A stretch of DNA of 64,000 nucleotides from Begonia masoniana (GCA_022432975.1 CM039510.1:12288301-12352300), one strand, 5' to 3'; shown: positions 45,734 through 57,509, counted from the stretch's first letter. Numbers and translations are program-made. Notes: a model not told the origin generated them from the letters alone.

Positions 45734-46129
45734 TCATTTAACAGCAAATGTAGATGCTATAAACGAATGCGTTGCACCAGAATCTATCAAAGTAAAAGCA
45801 GGCACAGAGTTGATCAATATAGTACCTGACACTACAGCAGGCTGTTCCTCACCCGACTCCTTCATGGAGAATATTCTTGGTTTAATCATAGCAGGACCAC
45901 TCTTAGGAACTAGACAGTCTCTACTAATATGGCCGACTTTGTTACAATTATAGCATCTGGTGACTCTAGGCTTCGAACACTCTTTGAACGTATGTCCAAC
46001 CTCCTCACAGTTGAAGCACTTTCCCAAGCCCAGTCTACATTCTCCCGGGTGGTTCTTCAGGCACTTTGGACACTGGGGAAATTTCCTGACATTTTGCACC
46101 TTTCCCCCTGATCCTTGGCTATTTTGGCC
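45734..46129 (-). pseudogene. gag: Gag end with zinc knuckles and start of protease
   Basis: Same frame as gag, after the TAG at 46130-46132. It holds CPKCLKNHPGEC, then two CCHC knuckles CFNCEEVGHTFKEC and CYNCNKVGHISRDC that bind RNA, and the protease active site TLIDSGATHSFI with its catalytic Asp. It ends at TAA (45734-45736). Comparison with 58389-59306 shows both stops are single-base substitutions at otherwise conserved codons (Glu and Leu). Confidence 0.9.
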
Positions 46130-46924
46130 CTAACTTGGCCTCTTCGTTCCCGTTTGCTGGTGTGGCTGGTTAAACCTTTGCGGGGCCTCCTTTGGTCCAA
46201 CACACTTCCTTTCAGCCTCTTCCACTTCCAGAGCAGTGGACACAACTTCGCTGAACGTTAAACCTTTAATGCCACAGAATTTGACTCCCCGATAAATCTC
46301 CGGCTTCAGTCCATGCACAAATTTGAACACCTTATCCTCGTCCTTATGAGCAAAGTGTCCAGCAAACCTGGACAAGGACTCAAATTGCCTACTGTACTCT
46401 ACCACCGACCCTGTCTGCTTCAAATTCAGAAATTCCAACTTCTTTGCGGTCTGGACCGTGCTGTTAAAATATTTCTCATAGAAGATGTCCTTAAACTGTG
46501 ACCAAGTCATGGTCAGAATGTCAGTGGTGGTTTCAACTGTTTCCCACCAGAGTTGAGCTTCGCCAGCCAAGTGAAATGTTGCTAACGTGACCTTATCTCC
46601 TTCTCCTATGCTGGCGCACCTAAACATGCTCTCTATCTTCCTAAGCCACCCTTCAGCCACAACAGGATCAGACGACTGACCATCAAACGTGGGTGGTCTT
46701 AGCCTCCGGAATCTATCCCCGGAATGCTCGTTGCTAGAACCCGAGTTGGCACTTCCTTGCACCTCTCGGTTCAGCAGTACTCCTAGTTGCTCGGATTGTT
46801 GGCGCATTAATTCTGCCTGCTGTCGCACTAGATCTGTCAACTGTCCGATTACACTAGAATCTTCTGCGCTTCCCGGAGTTGGTGTCTCTCTCCGCACCCT
46901 TGGCCTTCCTGGTCGTCGGGACAT
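46130..46924 (-). pseudogene. gag: Family B gag, N-terminal and capsid part
   Basis: Starts MSRRPGRPRVRRETP, 264 residues to a TAG. The coiled, Gln-rich LTDLVRQQAELMRQQSEQ segment (about 29-46) leads into the retrotransposon-gag domain (LRPPTFDGQ, WLRKIESMF, AQLWWETVE, FKDIFYEKYF, LKQTGSVVEYSRQFESL). It forms the virus-like particle in the cytoplasm. The start is supported by the parallel MARRPGRPRV start at 59847. Confidence 0.92.
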
Positions 46925-47063
46925 TTTGCTATATTCCTGCGCAGGGTTAACTATTTTATAAACATCTAATTACTAAGGCTAACATAAACACGTACAGTTG
47001 TTGGAGTACTCCCATGCAACGATCGGCACTGATGAGTAATCTTTTGAACGGTTTAACTGAATA
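46925..47063 (-). other. Leader between primer site and gag, conserved in both family B elements
   Basis: Plus-strand words CATGCAACGATCGGCACTGA and GAGTAATCTTTTGAACGG, TTAACTGAAT recur at 59937-59987. No frame explains it; a packaging or dimerisation role is possible. Confidence 0.5.
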
Positions 47064-47075
47064 TCTCTGATACCA
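47064..47075 (-). promoter_or_regulatory. Primer binding site of the 36617-48940 gypsy
   Basis: TCTCTGATACCA on plus, TGGTATCAGAGA in sense, three bases from the 5' LTR. Confidence 0.9.
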
Positions 47076-48116
47076 ACTTGTAACGCCACGAGTCATCTGA
47101 ACCCAGTTTGCTACCCATAACACTGAACCGAACCATGACGACTTGATGCTAAATTTAAAAAAAGAAATTTCGCTCGACAGTCAAAATTTGACTTTTTCTA
47201 AAAATTTAAAATATTTAAAACTTGCAGCGGAAATAATTCTAAACAGCAATGTAGTAAAACAAAACTATAAATCATGGTTTGAAATGTTAAGAGACAATCG
47301 GTAGTTTGGAATTAAAGTTTAAAACTGTAGAATACTAGGAGAAATCGCGGAAATCCAACGTATCTGCCGATGAGCAAAGCCAACGGAAGGAGCAAAAAAA
47401 ATGAAAACAAAAAGGCTTCTACCGATGACGTGCACAAACAACGCATTACCATCTGCCGATGACGTCAACGCAACACCATCTGCCGATGAAGTCAATATAA
47501 CTTATCTGCCGATGAAGTCAACAACTTCTACACTCTGCCGATGAAGTCAACACAAATTCATCTGCCGGCAGATTTCCATCTTCCGATAGACAAACGCGCG
47601 ACATCTACCGATGACGTCAGCCGGATGATTCCTTCATCCAACATCTGCCGATCGCTAGACTGACAAAAACCTACACAACATCTTCCGATAGACAACTTAA
47701 CCATGACTCAACATCTACCGATAGACATCATCTACCGATAGAGAACAAAACAACATTTCATCAACTCCTCGTTATAAAACACTACTCCAACTACAGAAAA
47801 GGATTTACTTACTCTACTGAAATCATTCAAAAACGATTCAACCATTGCATTACTCAAAATTCAGCAAGTACTAACATCTAGACCCAACAAGATACGGTTA
47901 TCAGGAAGGAAAACTCAAAACATGTTCAAAACTTTGAAATCAATTCTGTCATGAAAACTCAACATACTCAGACTGAATCTTTAACTACTAGTCCTCCACA
48001 CTGACAGACATCAGTTAAACCGCCCCATCAGCTGCCAGAACATTGAATAGGTGCACTCCTCCAACCCGACTAGTCCTCAGTGAACTCAGTAAACGCACAT
48101 GCTGTCACTTCTTCAC

Positions 48117-48629
48117 CTACATCACAAAACTCATCTATTAGCCTAATGCTAAGTAAGTAATGCAAAATGAAATGAATTACTGAAACATAAACTCCTAATC
48201 ATGCAGTTTCTACTTTCTCATCTCAGTTGCTCATTCATCGTTTCTGATTCAGATCCCCCTGTGAAATTGGGAGTTGGATCAACTCTCCCAAAGTATATAT
48301 CCACTGACTCATTAAGGGGCGGATTATTTCCCTTAACAGTAAATCTGATTCACATGTTCAGATCCCCCTGTGAAATTGGAAGTTGGATCAGCTCTTCCAA
48401 AGTATATTTATATCCACTGTCTCATTAAGGGGCGGATTAATTCCCTTAACAGTAAGTCTGATTCACTTTGCTGTTTCATCACATTCAATCCTCTCCATAC
48501 CAATATGTATTCAAATTCATTTTCGTATACATTTTGAAAACATGATGCATGACATACAAACACATCCAAGTAAATACAAACCTAACGTTTTGTGATGTAG
48601 GCCCGAAGGCACAAGCAAACATTACTTAC
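48117..48629 (-). other. Candidate intron in the 5' LTR leader
   Basis: Sense donor TCAG|GTAAGTAATG at 48629; acceptor TTTTGTGATGTAG|GTGAAG ending at 48117; a branch-like GCATTAGGCTAATAG lies just upstream of the acceptor. CCTACATCACAAAAC near the donor (complement of 48587-48601) pairs perfectly over 15 bp with GTTTTGTGATGTAGG at the acceptor (complement of 48116-48130). Confidence 0.5.
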
Positions 48630-48798
48630 CTGATCTCCTGGAAATCACTCGTTTTCAACTACTCTGGAAGCCTTGCCCACCTAGTTGAGGAATGAGGATC
48701 GGTAAGGAGAATCGCCTGGAGTTCTGCTGAGCCTGAGCTGAATACCGAGAAAGGAGAAATGAGGGAATAGTGGCGGCTAAACCTCATTAAACCCTTCC

Positions 48799-48805
48799 TT
48801 AAATA
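48799..48805 (-). promoter_or_regulatory. TATA box of the family B 5' LTR
   Basis: Sense TATTTAAGGAAGGG, followed by TTTAATGAGGTTT. The motif is kept in the other family B LTRs (CCTTAAATA on plus at 42264, 55193, 61931). Confidence 0.6.
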
Positions 48806-49111
48806 CATTTTCCACTTTTCAAAATGCTAATTACTCTTTTGCCCTTGCATAGTTATTTATTAACCTAATCATCATTTTCTCCTAAATCCTCACATTATAA
48901 ATGATTAGTTAAATTCGGTTCAATAGAACCGGGTGCTACAATTTCTAACGTAGGAAGTTTAAGCGAATGGGATAGTTGAGTGAGTCGTGTTAGCCAGAGT
49001 AGTCCCTGTAGTGAAACGGGTAGTGGAGACTCAAGGCGTTACAGTTATGGCATCAGAGCATTCCCTTTGCGCACCAGGAACCCGAGTGGGTTTTCGGGGT
49101 GTTACAATTTT

Positions 49112-50000
49112 GCAATAGTAAGGAAGTTTAATTTTATTTATTGTCTAAGTCAATTTTTAAATTTCTTGGTCTAAGTTGTGCAGCTTTACAAAATTATTTT
49201 TATTACTGGTATCTCGAATTAGATCAAATAATATAAGCAATTGCATAACTAATTCATTCAATATGAGGTGAAATATATGTCACACCATTTTCAACAACCA
49301 AATTTAAAATATGACATGCACATTTTATATGAAAAAGAAAATCATGAGTAGCATATAACAAATAGAATCATGCGTAGCATCTAACTAACAAATCTATCTC
49401 TTGCAATATTGTCACAATTTTTCAATATATAGTAATACCAGTGTGAGGATATTCACAATTACAAAATCTTAAAATTCTTTTATTTAATTGCTAAGATTTA
49501 TTAATAAAATAGAAGTTACGACTATATAACCTACAACATTACGTGCACTACATAAATTAGATGTAATTCAAATAGACATTGGAAAGTCATTTGCAAAAAA
49601 ATATAATTAATTCATTTTTCATATCATGAAATATTTTGGTAATGTTGTTTCTCGTTGTACTTCTAAGTACATTTTTTAAATTAGGAGAAACATACGTTTC
49701 ATAAATTTTTTCAAATGTTTGACTATCAGTGAATGATAAAGACAACTCTTATTGTACTACAAGTATTGTCATTTCTTCTCATTTTATTTTTTGAATAAAT
49801 AAAAAGTGTCAATAACACATGCATATAATTGTATTTGTGTAGAATCTCTTACTTGATCATTTAAGTGGCATATTGTTGACTTTGTTGTATAAACCATCTC
49901 TATTGAAATTTATGTTTGGATATGGATCTACATCGGAACTAATATGTTAACCCAGCTGAAATGTTTAGAGGGATGTCATCATCACAACGTCACCAATTTA
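49112..50000 (-). pseudogene. hAT transposase, middle part
   Basis: Minus strand: CHILNLVV-like words are read through stops (NVHVIF-IWLLKMV-HIFHLILNELVMQLLILFDLIRDT), then FVKLHNLDQE. This matches the hAT region between the catalytic core and the block found at 30225-31075. Many stops and frame changes. The family A solo LTR at 50001 interrupts its upstream end. Confidence 0.55.
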
Positions 50001-50578
50001 TGTAACACCCCCGAACCCACCCTGGCTCGGTGCGCTACATTGCTAACCAACCCCACGTTTAAAACGACGTTTAAAATACTTTTCGTAAATTTTTAAGACT
50101 CGTTTTCAGGTTTTTCGAACCCTCGAAATTTATTGGGAAACGTGTCCAAAATACGTTTAAAATACATCGGAAAATGTCGTGTTAAAACATAGTAGAAATA
50201 GGCGAAATTTAAAAAAAAAAACTTAAAAAAAAAAATAATTGGGCGCTGCGCGCGCTGGCCCCGCGCGCCCCGTCCGCCCTGCGCGCCTAGTGGCGAACGG
50301 TCGGTGCCCAGCGGCGACCGATCGCCACCTCCTCTGTCTTTCAGCCCAAAAACGCCCAAAATCACCTCCAAAATTTCCAAAATTTTTACCATACCTTCCC
50401 AACACTCCCGACTCCGTGCCCTGTAAAAATCTCGGAAAACCGACTTAAAACGGTTAATAAAAAAATAGAGAAAGTAAACCCAACGTTATTTGTTTTAAAA
50501 CCAAAACGGGCGGCGTAACACCTAAATTTCTTCAAAACCAAACCTACCTTTAAAACAATCGATAATTTCATATATTTC

Positions 50579-53263
50579 CGCACCGAAGTGCCTTAGTTGC
50601 CCGCACCGAAGTGCCTTAGTTGCCCGCACCGAAGTGCCTTAGTTGCCCGCACCGAAGTGCCTTAGTTGCCCGCACCGAAGTGCCTTAGTTGCCCGCACCG
50701 AAGTGCCTTAGTTGCCCGCACCGAAGTGCCTTAGTTGCCCGCACCGAAGTGCCTTAGTTGCCCGCACCGAAGTGCCTTAGTTGCCCGCACCGAAGTGCCT
50801 TAGTTGCCCGCACCGAAGTGCCTTAGTTGCCCGCACCGAAGTGCCTTAGTTGCCCGCACCGAAGTGCCTTAGTTGCCCGCACCGAAGTGCCTTAGTTGCC
50901 CGCACCGAAGTGCCTTAGTTGCCCGCACCGAAGTGCCTTAGTTGCCCGCACCGAAGTGCCTTAGTTGCCCGCACCGAAGTGCCTTAGTTGCCCGCACCGA
51001 AGTGCCTTAGTTGCCCGCACCGAAGTGCCTTAGTTGCCCGCACCGAAGTGCCTTAGTTGCCCGCACCGAAGTGCCTTAGTTGCCCGCACCGAAGTGCCTT
51101 AGTTGCCCGCACCGAAGTGCCTTAGTTGCCCGCACCGAAGTGCCTTAGTTGCCCGCACCGAAGTGCCTTAGTTGCCCGCACCGAAGTGCCTTAGTTGCCC
51201 GCACCGAAGTGCCTTAGTTGCCCGCACCGAAGTGCCTTAGTTGCCCGCACCGAAGTGCCTTAGTTGCCCGCACCGAAGTGCCTTAGTTGCCCGCACCGAA
51301 GTGCCTTAGTTGCCCGCACCGAAGTGCCTTAGTTGCCCGCACCGAAGTGCCTTAGTTGCCCGCACCGAAGTGCCTTAGTTGCCCGCACCGAAGTGCCTTA
51401 GTTGCCCGCACCGAAGTGCCTTAGTTGCCCGCACCGAAGTGCCTTAGTTGCCCGCACCGAAGTGCCTTAGTTGCCCGCACCGAAGTGCCTTAGTTGCCCG
51501 CACCGAAGTGCCTTAGTTGCCCGCACCGAAGTGCCTTAGTTGCCCGCACCGAAGTGCCTTAGTTGCCCGCACCGAAGTGCCTTAGTTGCCCGCACCGAAG
51601 TGCCTTAGTTGCCCGCACCGAAGTGCCTTAGTTGCCCGCACCGAAGTGCCTTAGTTGCCCGCACCGAAGTGCCTTAGTTGCCCGCACCGAAGTGCCTTAG
51701 TTGCCCGCACCGAAGTGCCTTAGTTGCCCGCACCGAAGTGCCTTAGTTGCCCGCACCGAAGTGCCTTAGTTGCCCGCACCGAAGTGCCTTAGTTGCCCGC
51801 ACCGAAGTGCCTTAGTTGCCCGCACCGAAGTGCCTTAGTTGCCCGCACCGAAGTGCCTTAGTTGCCCGCACCGAAGTGCCTTAGTTGCCCGCACCGAAGT
51901 GCCTTAGTTGCCCGCACCGAAGTGCCTTAGTTGCCCGCACCGAAGTGCCTTAGTTGCCCGCACCGAAGTGCCTTAGTTGCCCGCACCGAAGTGCCTTAGT
52001 TGCCCGCACCGAAGTGCCTTAGTTGCCCGCACCGAAGTGCCTTAGTTGCCCGCACCGAAGTGCCTTAGTTGCCCGCACCGAAGTGCCTTAGTTGCCCGCA
52101 CCGAAGTGCCTTAGTTGCCCGCACCGAAGTGCCTTAGTTGCCCGCACCGAAGTGCCTTAGTTGCCCGCACCGAAGTGCCTTAGTTGCCCGCACCGAAGTG
52201 CCTTAGTTGCCCGCACCGAAGTGCCTTAGTTGCCCGCACCGAAGTGCCTTAGTTGCCCGCACCGAAGTGCCTTAGTTGCCCGCACCGAAGTGCCTTAGTT
52301 GCCCGCACCGAAGTGCCTTAGTTGCCCGCACCGAAGTGCCTTAGTTGCCCGCACCGAAGTGCCTTAGTTGCCCGCACCGAAGTGCCTTAGTTGCCCGCAC
52401 CGAAGTGCCTTAGTTGCCCGCACCGAAGTGCCTTAGTTGCCCGCACCGAAGTGCCTTAGTTGCCCGCACCGAAGTGCCTTAGTTGCCCGCACCGAAGTGC
52501 CTTAGTTGCCCGCACCGAAGTGCCTTAGTTGCCCGCACCGAAGTGCCTTAGTTGCCCGCACCGAAGTGCCTTAGTTGCCCGCACCGAAGTGCCTTAGTTG
52601 CCCGCACCGAAGTGCCTTAGTTGCCCGCACCGAAGTGCCTTAGTTGCCCGCACCGAAGTGCCTTAGTTGCCCGCACCGAAGTGCCTTAGTTGCCCGCACC
52701 GAAGTGCCTTAGTTGCCCGCACCGAAGTGCCTTAGTTGCCCGCACCGAAGTGCCTTAGTTGCCCGCACCGAAGTGCCTTAGTTGCCCGCACCGAAGTGCC
52801 TTAGTTGCCCGCACCGAAGTGCCTTAGTTGCCCGCACCGAAGTGCCTTAGTTGCCCGCACCGAAGTGCCTTAGTTGCCCGCACCGAAGTGCCTTAGTTGC
52901 CCGCACCGAAGTGCCTTAGTTGCCCGCACCGAAGTGCCTTAGTTGCCCGCACCGAAGTGCCTTAGTTGCCCGCACCGAAGTGCCTTAGTTGCCCGCACCG
53001 AAGTGCCTTAGTTGCCCGCACCGAAGTGCCTTAGTTGCCCGCACCGAAGTGCCTTAGTTGCCCGCACCGAAAGGTGCCTTAGTTGCCCGCACCGAAGTGC
53101 CTTAGTTGCCACCCCGAAGGGCCTTAATTGCCCGCACCGAAGTGCCTTAGTTGCCCGCCCCGAAGGGCATTAGTTGCCCGCACCGAAGTGCCTTAGTTGC
53201 CCGCCCCGAAGGGCCTTAGTTGCCCGCCCCGAAAGGCCTTAGTTGCCCACCTCGAAGTGCCTT
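50579..53263 (+). repeat. 23-bp tandem array, about 116 copies
   Basis: Unit CACCGAAGTGCCTTAGTTGC plus CCG. About 108 copies from 50579 to 53070 are identical by eye; the last eight (to 53263) carry changes such as CCCCGAAGGGCCTT. The array resumes after the nested gypsy at 62092. Confidence 0.97.
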
Positions 53264-55347
53264 TGTAACGCCCCGAGTTATCTGAATCCGGTTTGTCACA
53301 CAAAATCAGTACCTAACTAAAATTTCATCCATATTTTAAAACTTGCAACGGAAATTCATTTAAACAATATCATAAAAATGTTTGGATAATCGGATGAGTT
53401 GTCAGAAATAATCGACCAAGAGAAAATAAAAGTTTAAATCGCGAATTTACTTTAAAGGTGGCGAAGGTCAAACGCATCTGCCGCTGAACCAAGTCAACGG
53501 AAGAGGCGGAAGACAGAAAACAGAAAACATCATCCGGTCACAAAACGACTAAAATACCCTCTACATCTTCCGACGACGTCAGCCAGATGATTTCCTTCAG
53601 AAAACAGAAAACATCATCCGGTAACTAAACACACTTCAACTCTCACATCACCCAAGCACTAAACGACAAAATAACACTCACGTCGCCCGGTATTGTAAAT
53701 ACCAGCATCATCCGATCAGCTTAACCATACATCCACCGGTGACGTCAGCCGGATGATTCATTCATCCGATCGACTTAACCATGCATCCACTGGTGACGTC
53801 AGCCGGATGATCCATTCATCCGATTGACTTTACTCTACACCCACCGGTGACTAAACGACAAAAACCTATTCTACATCATCCGGTATGTTTAACAACGACA
53901 TCTTCCGATGGAAAAGAAACTTTAACCCGACCTCTGCCGATAGACATCATCTTCCGACAGAGAGCAGAGCAATGCACCATCAACTTCTTACTACACACGA
54001 CAACTCTAATTACAGAAAGAACTTACTCATTTTTGCTGAAACTAACCAGGAAACGATTTAAGCCAATGCATTACTCAAAAACTAGCAAGTACTAACTTCA
54101 AATCCCAACAGAATACTAATATCAGAAAACGGAACTCAAAAACGAATTCAAAACATTGAAATCACTACTGTCATGAAAACTCAACATATTTAAATTGAAA
54201 CACTGTCAGCTAGACTTTCACACCAACAGACATCAGTTAACCCGCCTCATCAGTATACCAGTTCGTGACAGTGAAGTGCACCTCCAACTCCATCTATTCT
54301 TCAGTAAACTCAGGGTATTCACCTGCAGTATCCTCAACACCTACATCACAAAACTAATCTATTAGCCTAATGCTAAGTAAGTAAAGAAATAATGAAATGA
54401 CATGCTGAAATTTAAACCCTAATTATGCAGTTTCTACTTTCACATCTCAGTTGCACATTCGTTCATTCACTGATCTGATCCCTCGGTTCCCTCGGGAGTG
54501 GGATCGATTCTCTCAATGTCTACATCCTCTTCATTAGTTAAGGGGTGGATGAGGTCCCTTAATAGTTGTTCTGATCTCTCAATTCCCTTGAGAGTGGGAT
54601 CAATTCTCCCAATACTATAAATCCTCATAATCAGTTAAGGGGTGGATTAGTTCCCTTAACCGCCAATGCAGTTCAATCTGTACTCGTCTTCCCATAATAT
54701 TACATGAAAGTTCATTTTCGTATTCTTTCAAAAATATGATGCATAACATACAGAAAATACTCAAACATGCATAAACCTACTGTTTTGTGATGTAGGCCCG
54801 AAGGCACACACAATATTTCACTTACCTGGATTTCCCTGGGACTGTCTGGGTTGCTAACCACTTCGGGTATTGCTCAACCTAAAACCGTAGACAGTGTATT
54901 AGTTAAACTTCATTATAAACTACCCAAGAGTCTAAGGAAAATAGTTTGGAAGCTCAGGTCTTCGTGTATTCCTATTTACCATCAAGAACCCGAACCCACC
55001 CTCAATCACAGCAACCTCAAAATCTCCACATTGTATTCTCTCAGTAAACTCATCACTAAAATGCAGGAAAAACAAGACTTACCTAGGTTGTAGGAGAATC
55101 GGGCGAGAGAATCGCCTAGAGAGTTCTACTACTCGAGTTGAACACCGAAAGAGGGAAATAGGAAATAGTGGCGGCTTCCCTCACTGGACTTTTCCTTAAA
55201 TACGTTATCCACTAAGTAAAATGCTAATTACCATCATACCTTCGCCTGATCATTTATTAACTTAATCAATAACTCCCCCCCAACCCTTCTATAAAAGTAC
55301 ATCATAAATAATAAATTAGATTTGATTTAATAGAACCGGGTGCTACA
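53264..55347 (-). repeat. 3' LTR of the 53264-62091 gypsy
   Basis: TGTAACGCCCCGAG to CCGGGTGCTACA, 2084 bp. Contains GGTGACGTCAGCCGGATGA repeats (53736-53850). Candidate intron arms 54350-54364 and 54782-54796 are perfectly complementary, with AG kept at the acceptor. Confidence 0.95.
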
Positions 55348-55454
55348 ATCTACCCTCCTTAAAAGAATTTTGTCCTCAAAATTCAGTACCTGAATAGTTC
55401 TGGATACTGGTCCATCATGTCCTGCTGGCGCTCCCAAGTTGTCTCCTCAATGTT

Positions 55455-55781
55455 CTAGTTATGCCATAAGACTTTCACCAATGGTACTTCTTTGTTGCGC
55501 AATACCTTCACTGCATAATCTAAGATCTTTACTGGTCTCTCTTCATAGGCAAGGGTAGGGTGGATCACAAAGTCTTGCTGTTCCATGACTTGGTTTGGAT
55601 CCTTTATGCACTTTTTCAACATTGAAACATGGAATACATCATGTATCCCTTCCATAGAATCCGGTAGCTGCAACTGGTAGGCTGCTCTCCCAACTCTCTT
55701 CAGAATAGTGAATGGTCCAATAAATCTGGGGTTCAACTTGCCTCTTTTCCCAAATCTCACAACTCCCTTGAAAGGTGACAC
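55455..55781 (-). pseudogene. pol: Pol C-terminal part after integrase
   Basis: Same frame as the next pol piece. Contains [32 protein letters not shown] and [10 protein letters not shown], then the chromodomain-like LVKVLWHN, ending at TAG (55455-55457) where the other copy has a Gln codon (CAG to TAG). Confidence 0.9.
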
Positions 55782-55823
55782 CTTAAGGAAAACCTCATTA
55801 CCAACATCAAATTCTAATTCTCT

Positions 55824-56546
55824 TCATCTTTTGTCAGCATAGCTTTTTTGCCGGTTTTGAGCTGTTAAGATTCTTTGTCGGATAAGAGCAATCTTCTCCA
55901 CTATCTGCTGCAAAATATCAGGACCAATCAATTGTGCTTCCCCAACCTCATCCCAATATAATGGAGATATGCACTTTCGTCCATATAATGCCTCGTATGG
56001 TGCCATGCCTATTGTTGCTTGGAAACTGTTATTGTAAGAGAATTCAACCAATGGTATATATTTACTCCAAGAACCCTGAAATTCCAGCACACATGCACGA
56101 AGCATATCCTCCAATGTTTGGATAGTTCTCTCGGATTGTCCATCAGTTTGAGGATGAAAGGCTGTGCTAAAACTAAGCTGTGTTCTCATAGCCTTGTGCA
56201 AACTTTTCCAGAACTTGGATGTAAATCTGGAGTCTCGGTCTGAAACTATGGTGCTTGGAACTCCATGCAGTCTAACAACCTCGTGCACATACAACTCAGC
56301 CAATTGATCCATCGAGTATGTTATCTTCATTGGCAGAAAGTGAGCTGATTTGGTTAAACGATCAACTACTACCCAAATTGCATCATGACCTTTTGTTGTT
56401 CTAGGTAATCCTATAATAAAATTCATAGTTATTTGTTCCCATTTCCATTCGGGAACCGGTAAAGGTTGCAATGTTCCAGCAGGCCTCTGATGTTCAGCTT
56501 TGACTTGCTGGCAGATCAGACATGTCTCCACATACTCCGCCACACT
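55824..56546 (-). pseudogene. pol: Integrase core
   Basis: Contains CLICQQVKAEHQRP (second half of the zinc part), Asp in TMNFIIGLP position replaced (AMDF is TMNF, so the first catalytic Asp reads Asn), VSDRDSRF with the second Asp, and GQSERTIQ with the catalytic Glu. It ends at TGA (55824-55826), a CGA to TGA change relative to the 42443-45712 copy. Confidence 0.9.
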
Positions 56547-57509
56547 TCATTTCATACCTGGCCACCAATAATGTTGCTTGAGATCTCTGTACATCTTCGT
56601 ACTTCCAGGATGAACAGAGAGTCTGGAGGAATGTGCCTCAGATAAGATTTCCTTTCTAAGTTCAGTATCAGCCGGAACAAACCATCTATTTCGAAACTTG
56701 AGAATTCCATCAACTGAGCAGTTGAAATCCAACTTGTCAGTAGAATCCATGCTCAACTTATACTTATTGCATTCAGTGTCATTCATTTGAACTTCCTTTA
56801 TTCTCTCCAAAATGGTAGGCCTCAAAGATATGGCCGAAAGCATGGCTGACACACTTGACACAGCTTCCATGTTAAATCTTTGGAATTCAGTCTCTAAAGC
56901 TATTGGTATATCTAAAATCAATGCAGAGACTGAAGGAGTCACTCTACTCAAAGCATCAGCCACTACATTCGCCTTGCCAGGGTGGTACTTAATCTCGAAA
57001 TCATAATCTTTGACAAACTCTAACCACCTACGTTGCCTCATATTCAGTTCCTTCTGTGTGAAAATGTATTTCAGACTTTTATGATCCGAAAATATCTCAC
57101 AAGTTTGTCTATACAGGTAGTGCCTCCAAATTTTCAATGCAAAGACTACAGCAGCTAATTCTAAGTCATGTGTAGGGTAATTCTTTTCATGCACTTTTAA
57201 CTGTCTAGAAGCATAAGCTATAACCTTTCCATCTTGCATCAAAACACAACCAAGTCCAACTTTGGATGCATCACAATATATACTGAACTTACCATTATCG
57301 ACAGGAAGGGTCAGAATTGGAGCATTGGTTAGTTTCTGTTTCAAGGTCTGGAAACTGGATTCGCATTTATCAGTCCAATTATACTTCACATTTTTCCTTG
57401 TTAACATAGTAAGGGGTGTAGCAATCTTCGAAAATCCTTCTATGAACTTTCTATAATATCCTGCTAGTCCAAGAAAACTCCTAATATCTGCAGCATTCTT
57501 CGGTTGGGG
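56547..57509 (-). pseudogene. pol: RT end, RNase H and integrase zinc part
   Basis: Reads through [15 protein letters not shown], RNase H ([23 protein letters not shown]), the linker and [21 protein letters not shown], where TGA (56547-56549) replaces a CGA Arg codon. Confidence 0.92.

Larger units (their letters stand above)
36617..48940 (-). mobile_element. Family B Ty3/gypsy (Tekay/Del-like), nearly complete, with composite 3' LTR
   Basis: On the minus strand: 5' LTR (48940-47079), primer site, leader, gag, zinc knuckles, protease, RT, RNase H, integrase with chromodomain-like tail, polypurine tract, 3' LTR (42407-40550), then an additional LTR segment (40549-36617). Flanks GTTTC (36612-36616) and ATTTC (48941-48945) are an imperfect target duplication, so the left end is uncertain by a few bases. 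The family A host is missing about 40 bp at the left flank relative to 3870-3915. One frame carries gag and pol with only two stop codons. Confidence 0.9.
47079..48940 (-). repeat. 5' LTR of the 36617-48940 gypsy
   Basis: Plus-strand ends TGTAACGCCACGAG and CCGGGTGCTACA, 1862 bp. Contains CCGATGACGTCA-type motifs (47420-47620), the AGGGGCGGATT blocks (48310, 48429), a candidate intron and a TATA box. Confidence 0.93.
31076..49106 (+). mobile_element. Family A LTR complex (plus), near-solo, with two nested insertions
   Basis: It starts TGTAATACCCC and ends GGGGTGTTACA, with ATTTT duplicated at 31071-31075 and 49107-49111, within the hAT transposase. Without its nested insertions (33211-35765, 36617-48940) it is about 3.1 kb of family A LTR. 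Its end is composite: an LTR terminus GGCGTTACA, then GTTATGGCATCAGAGC (a primer site with one change), then a second LTR terminus. So it is not a clean solo LTR but a deletion from just after the primer site into the end of the 3' LTR. Confidence 0.88.

Noticed and set aside
50093..50448. GC-rich frames on both strands near 50240
   Set aside because: The stretch is a simple GC-rich insertion in a solo LTR, with no start context or domain.
50579..53263. CRISPR array or telomere-like repeat
   Set aside because: Contiguous 23-bp units without spacers; the unit is not telomeric.
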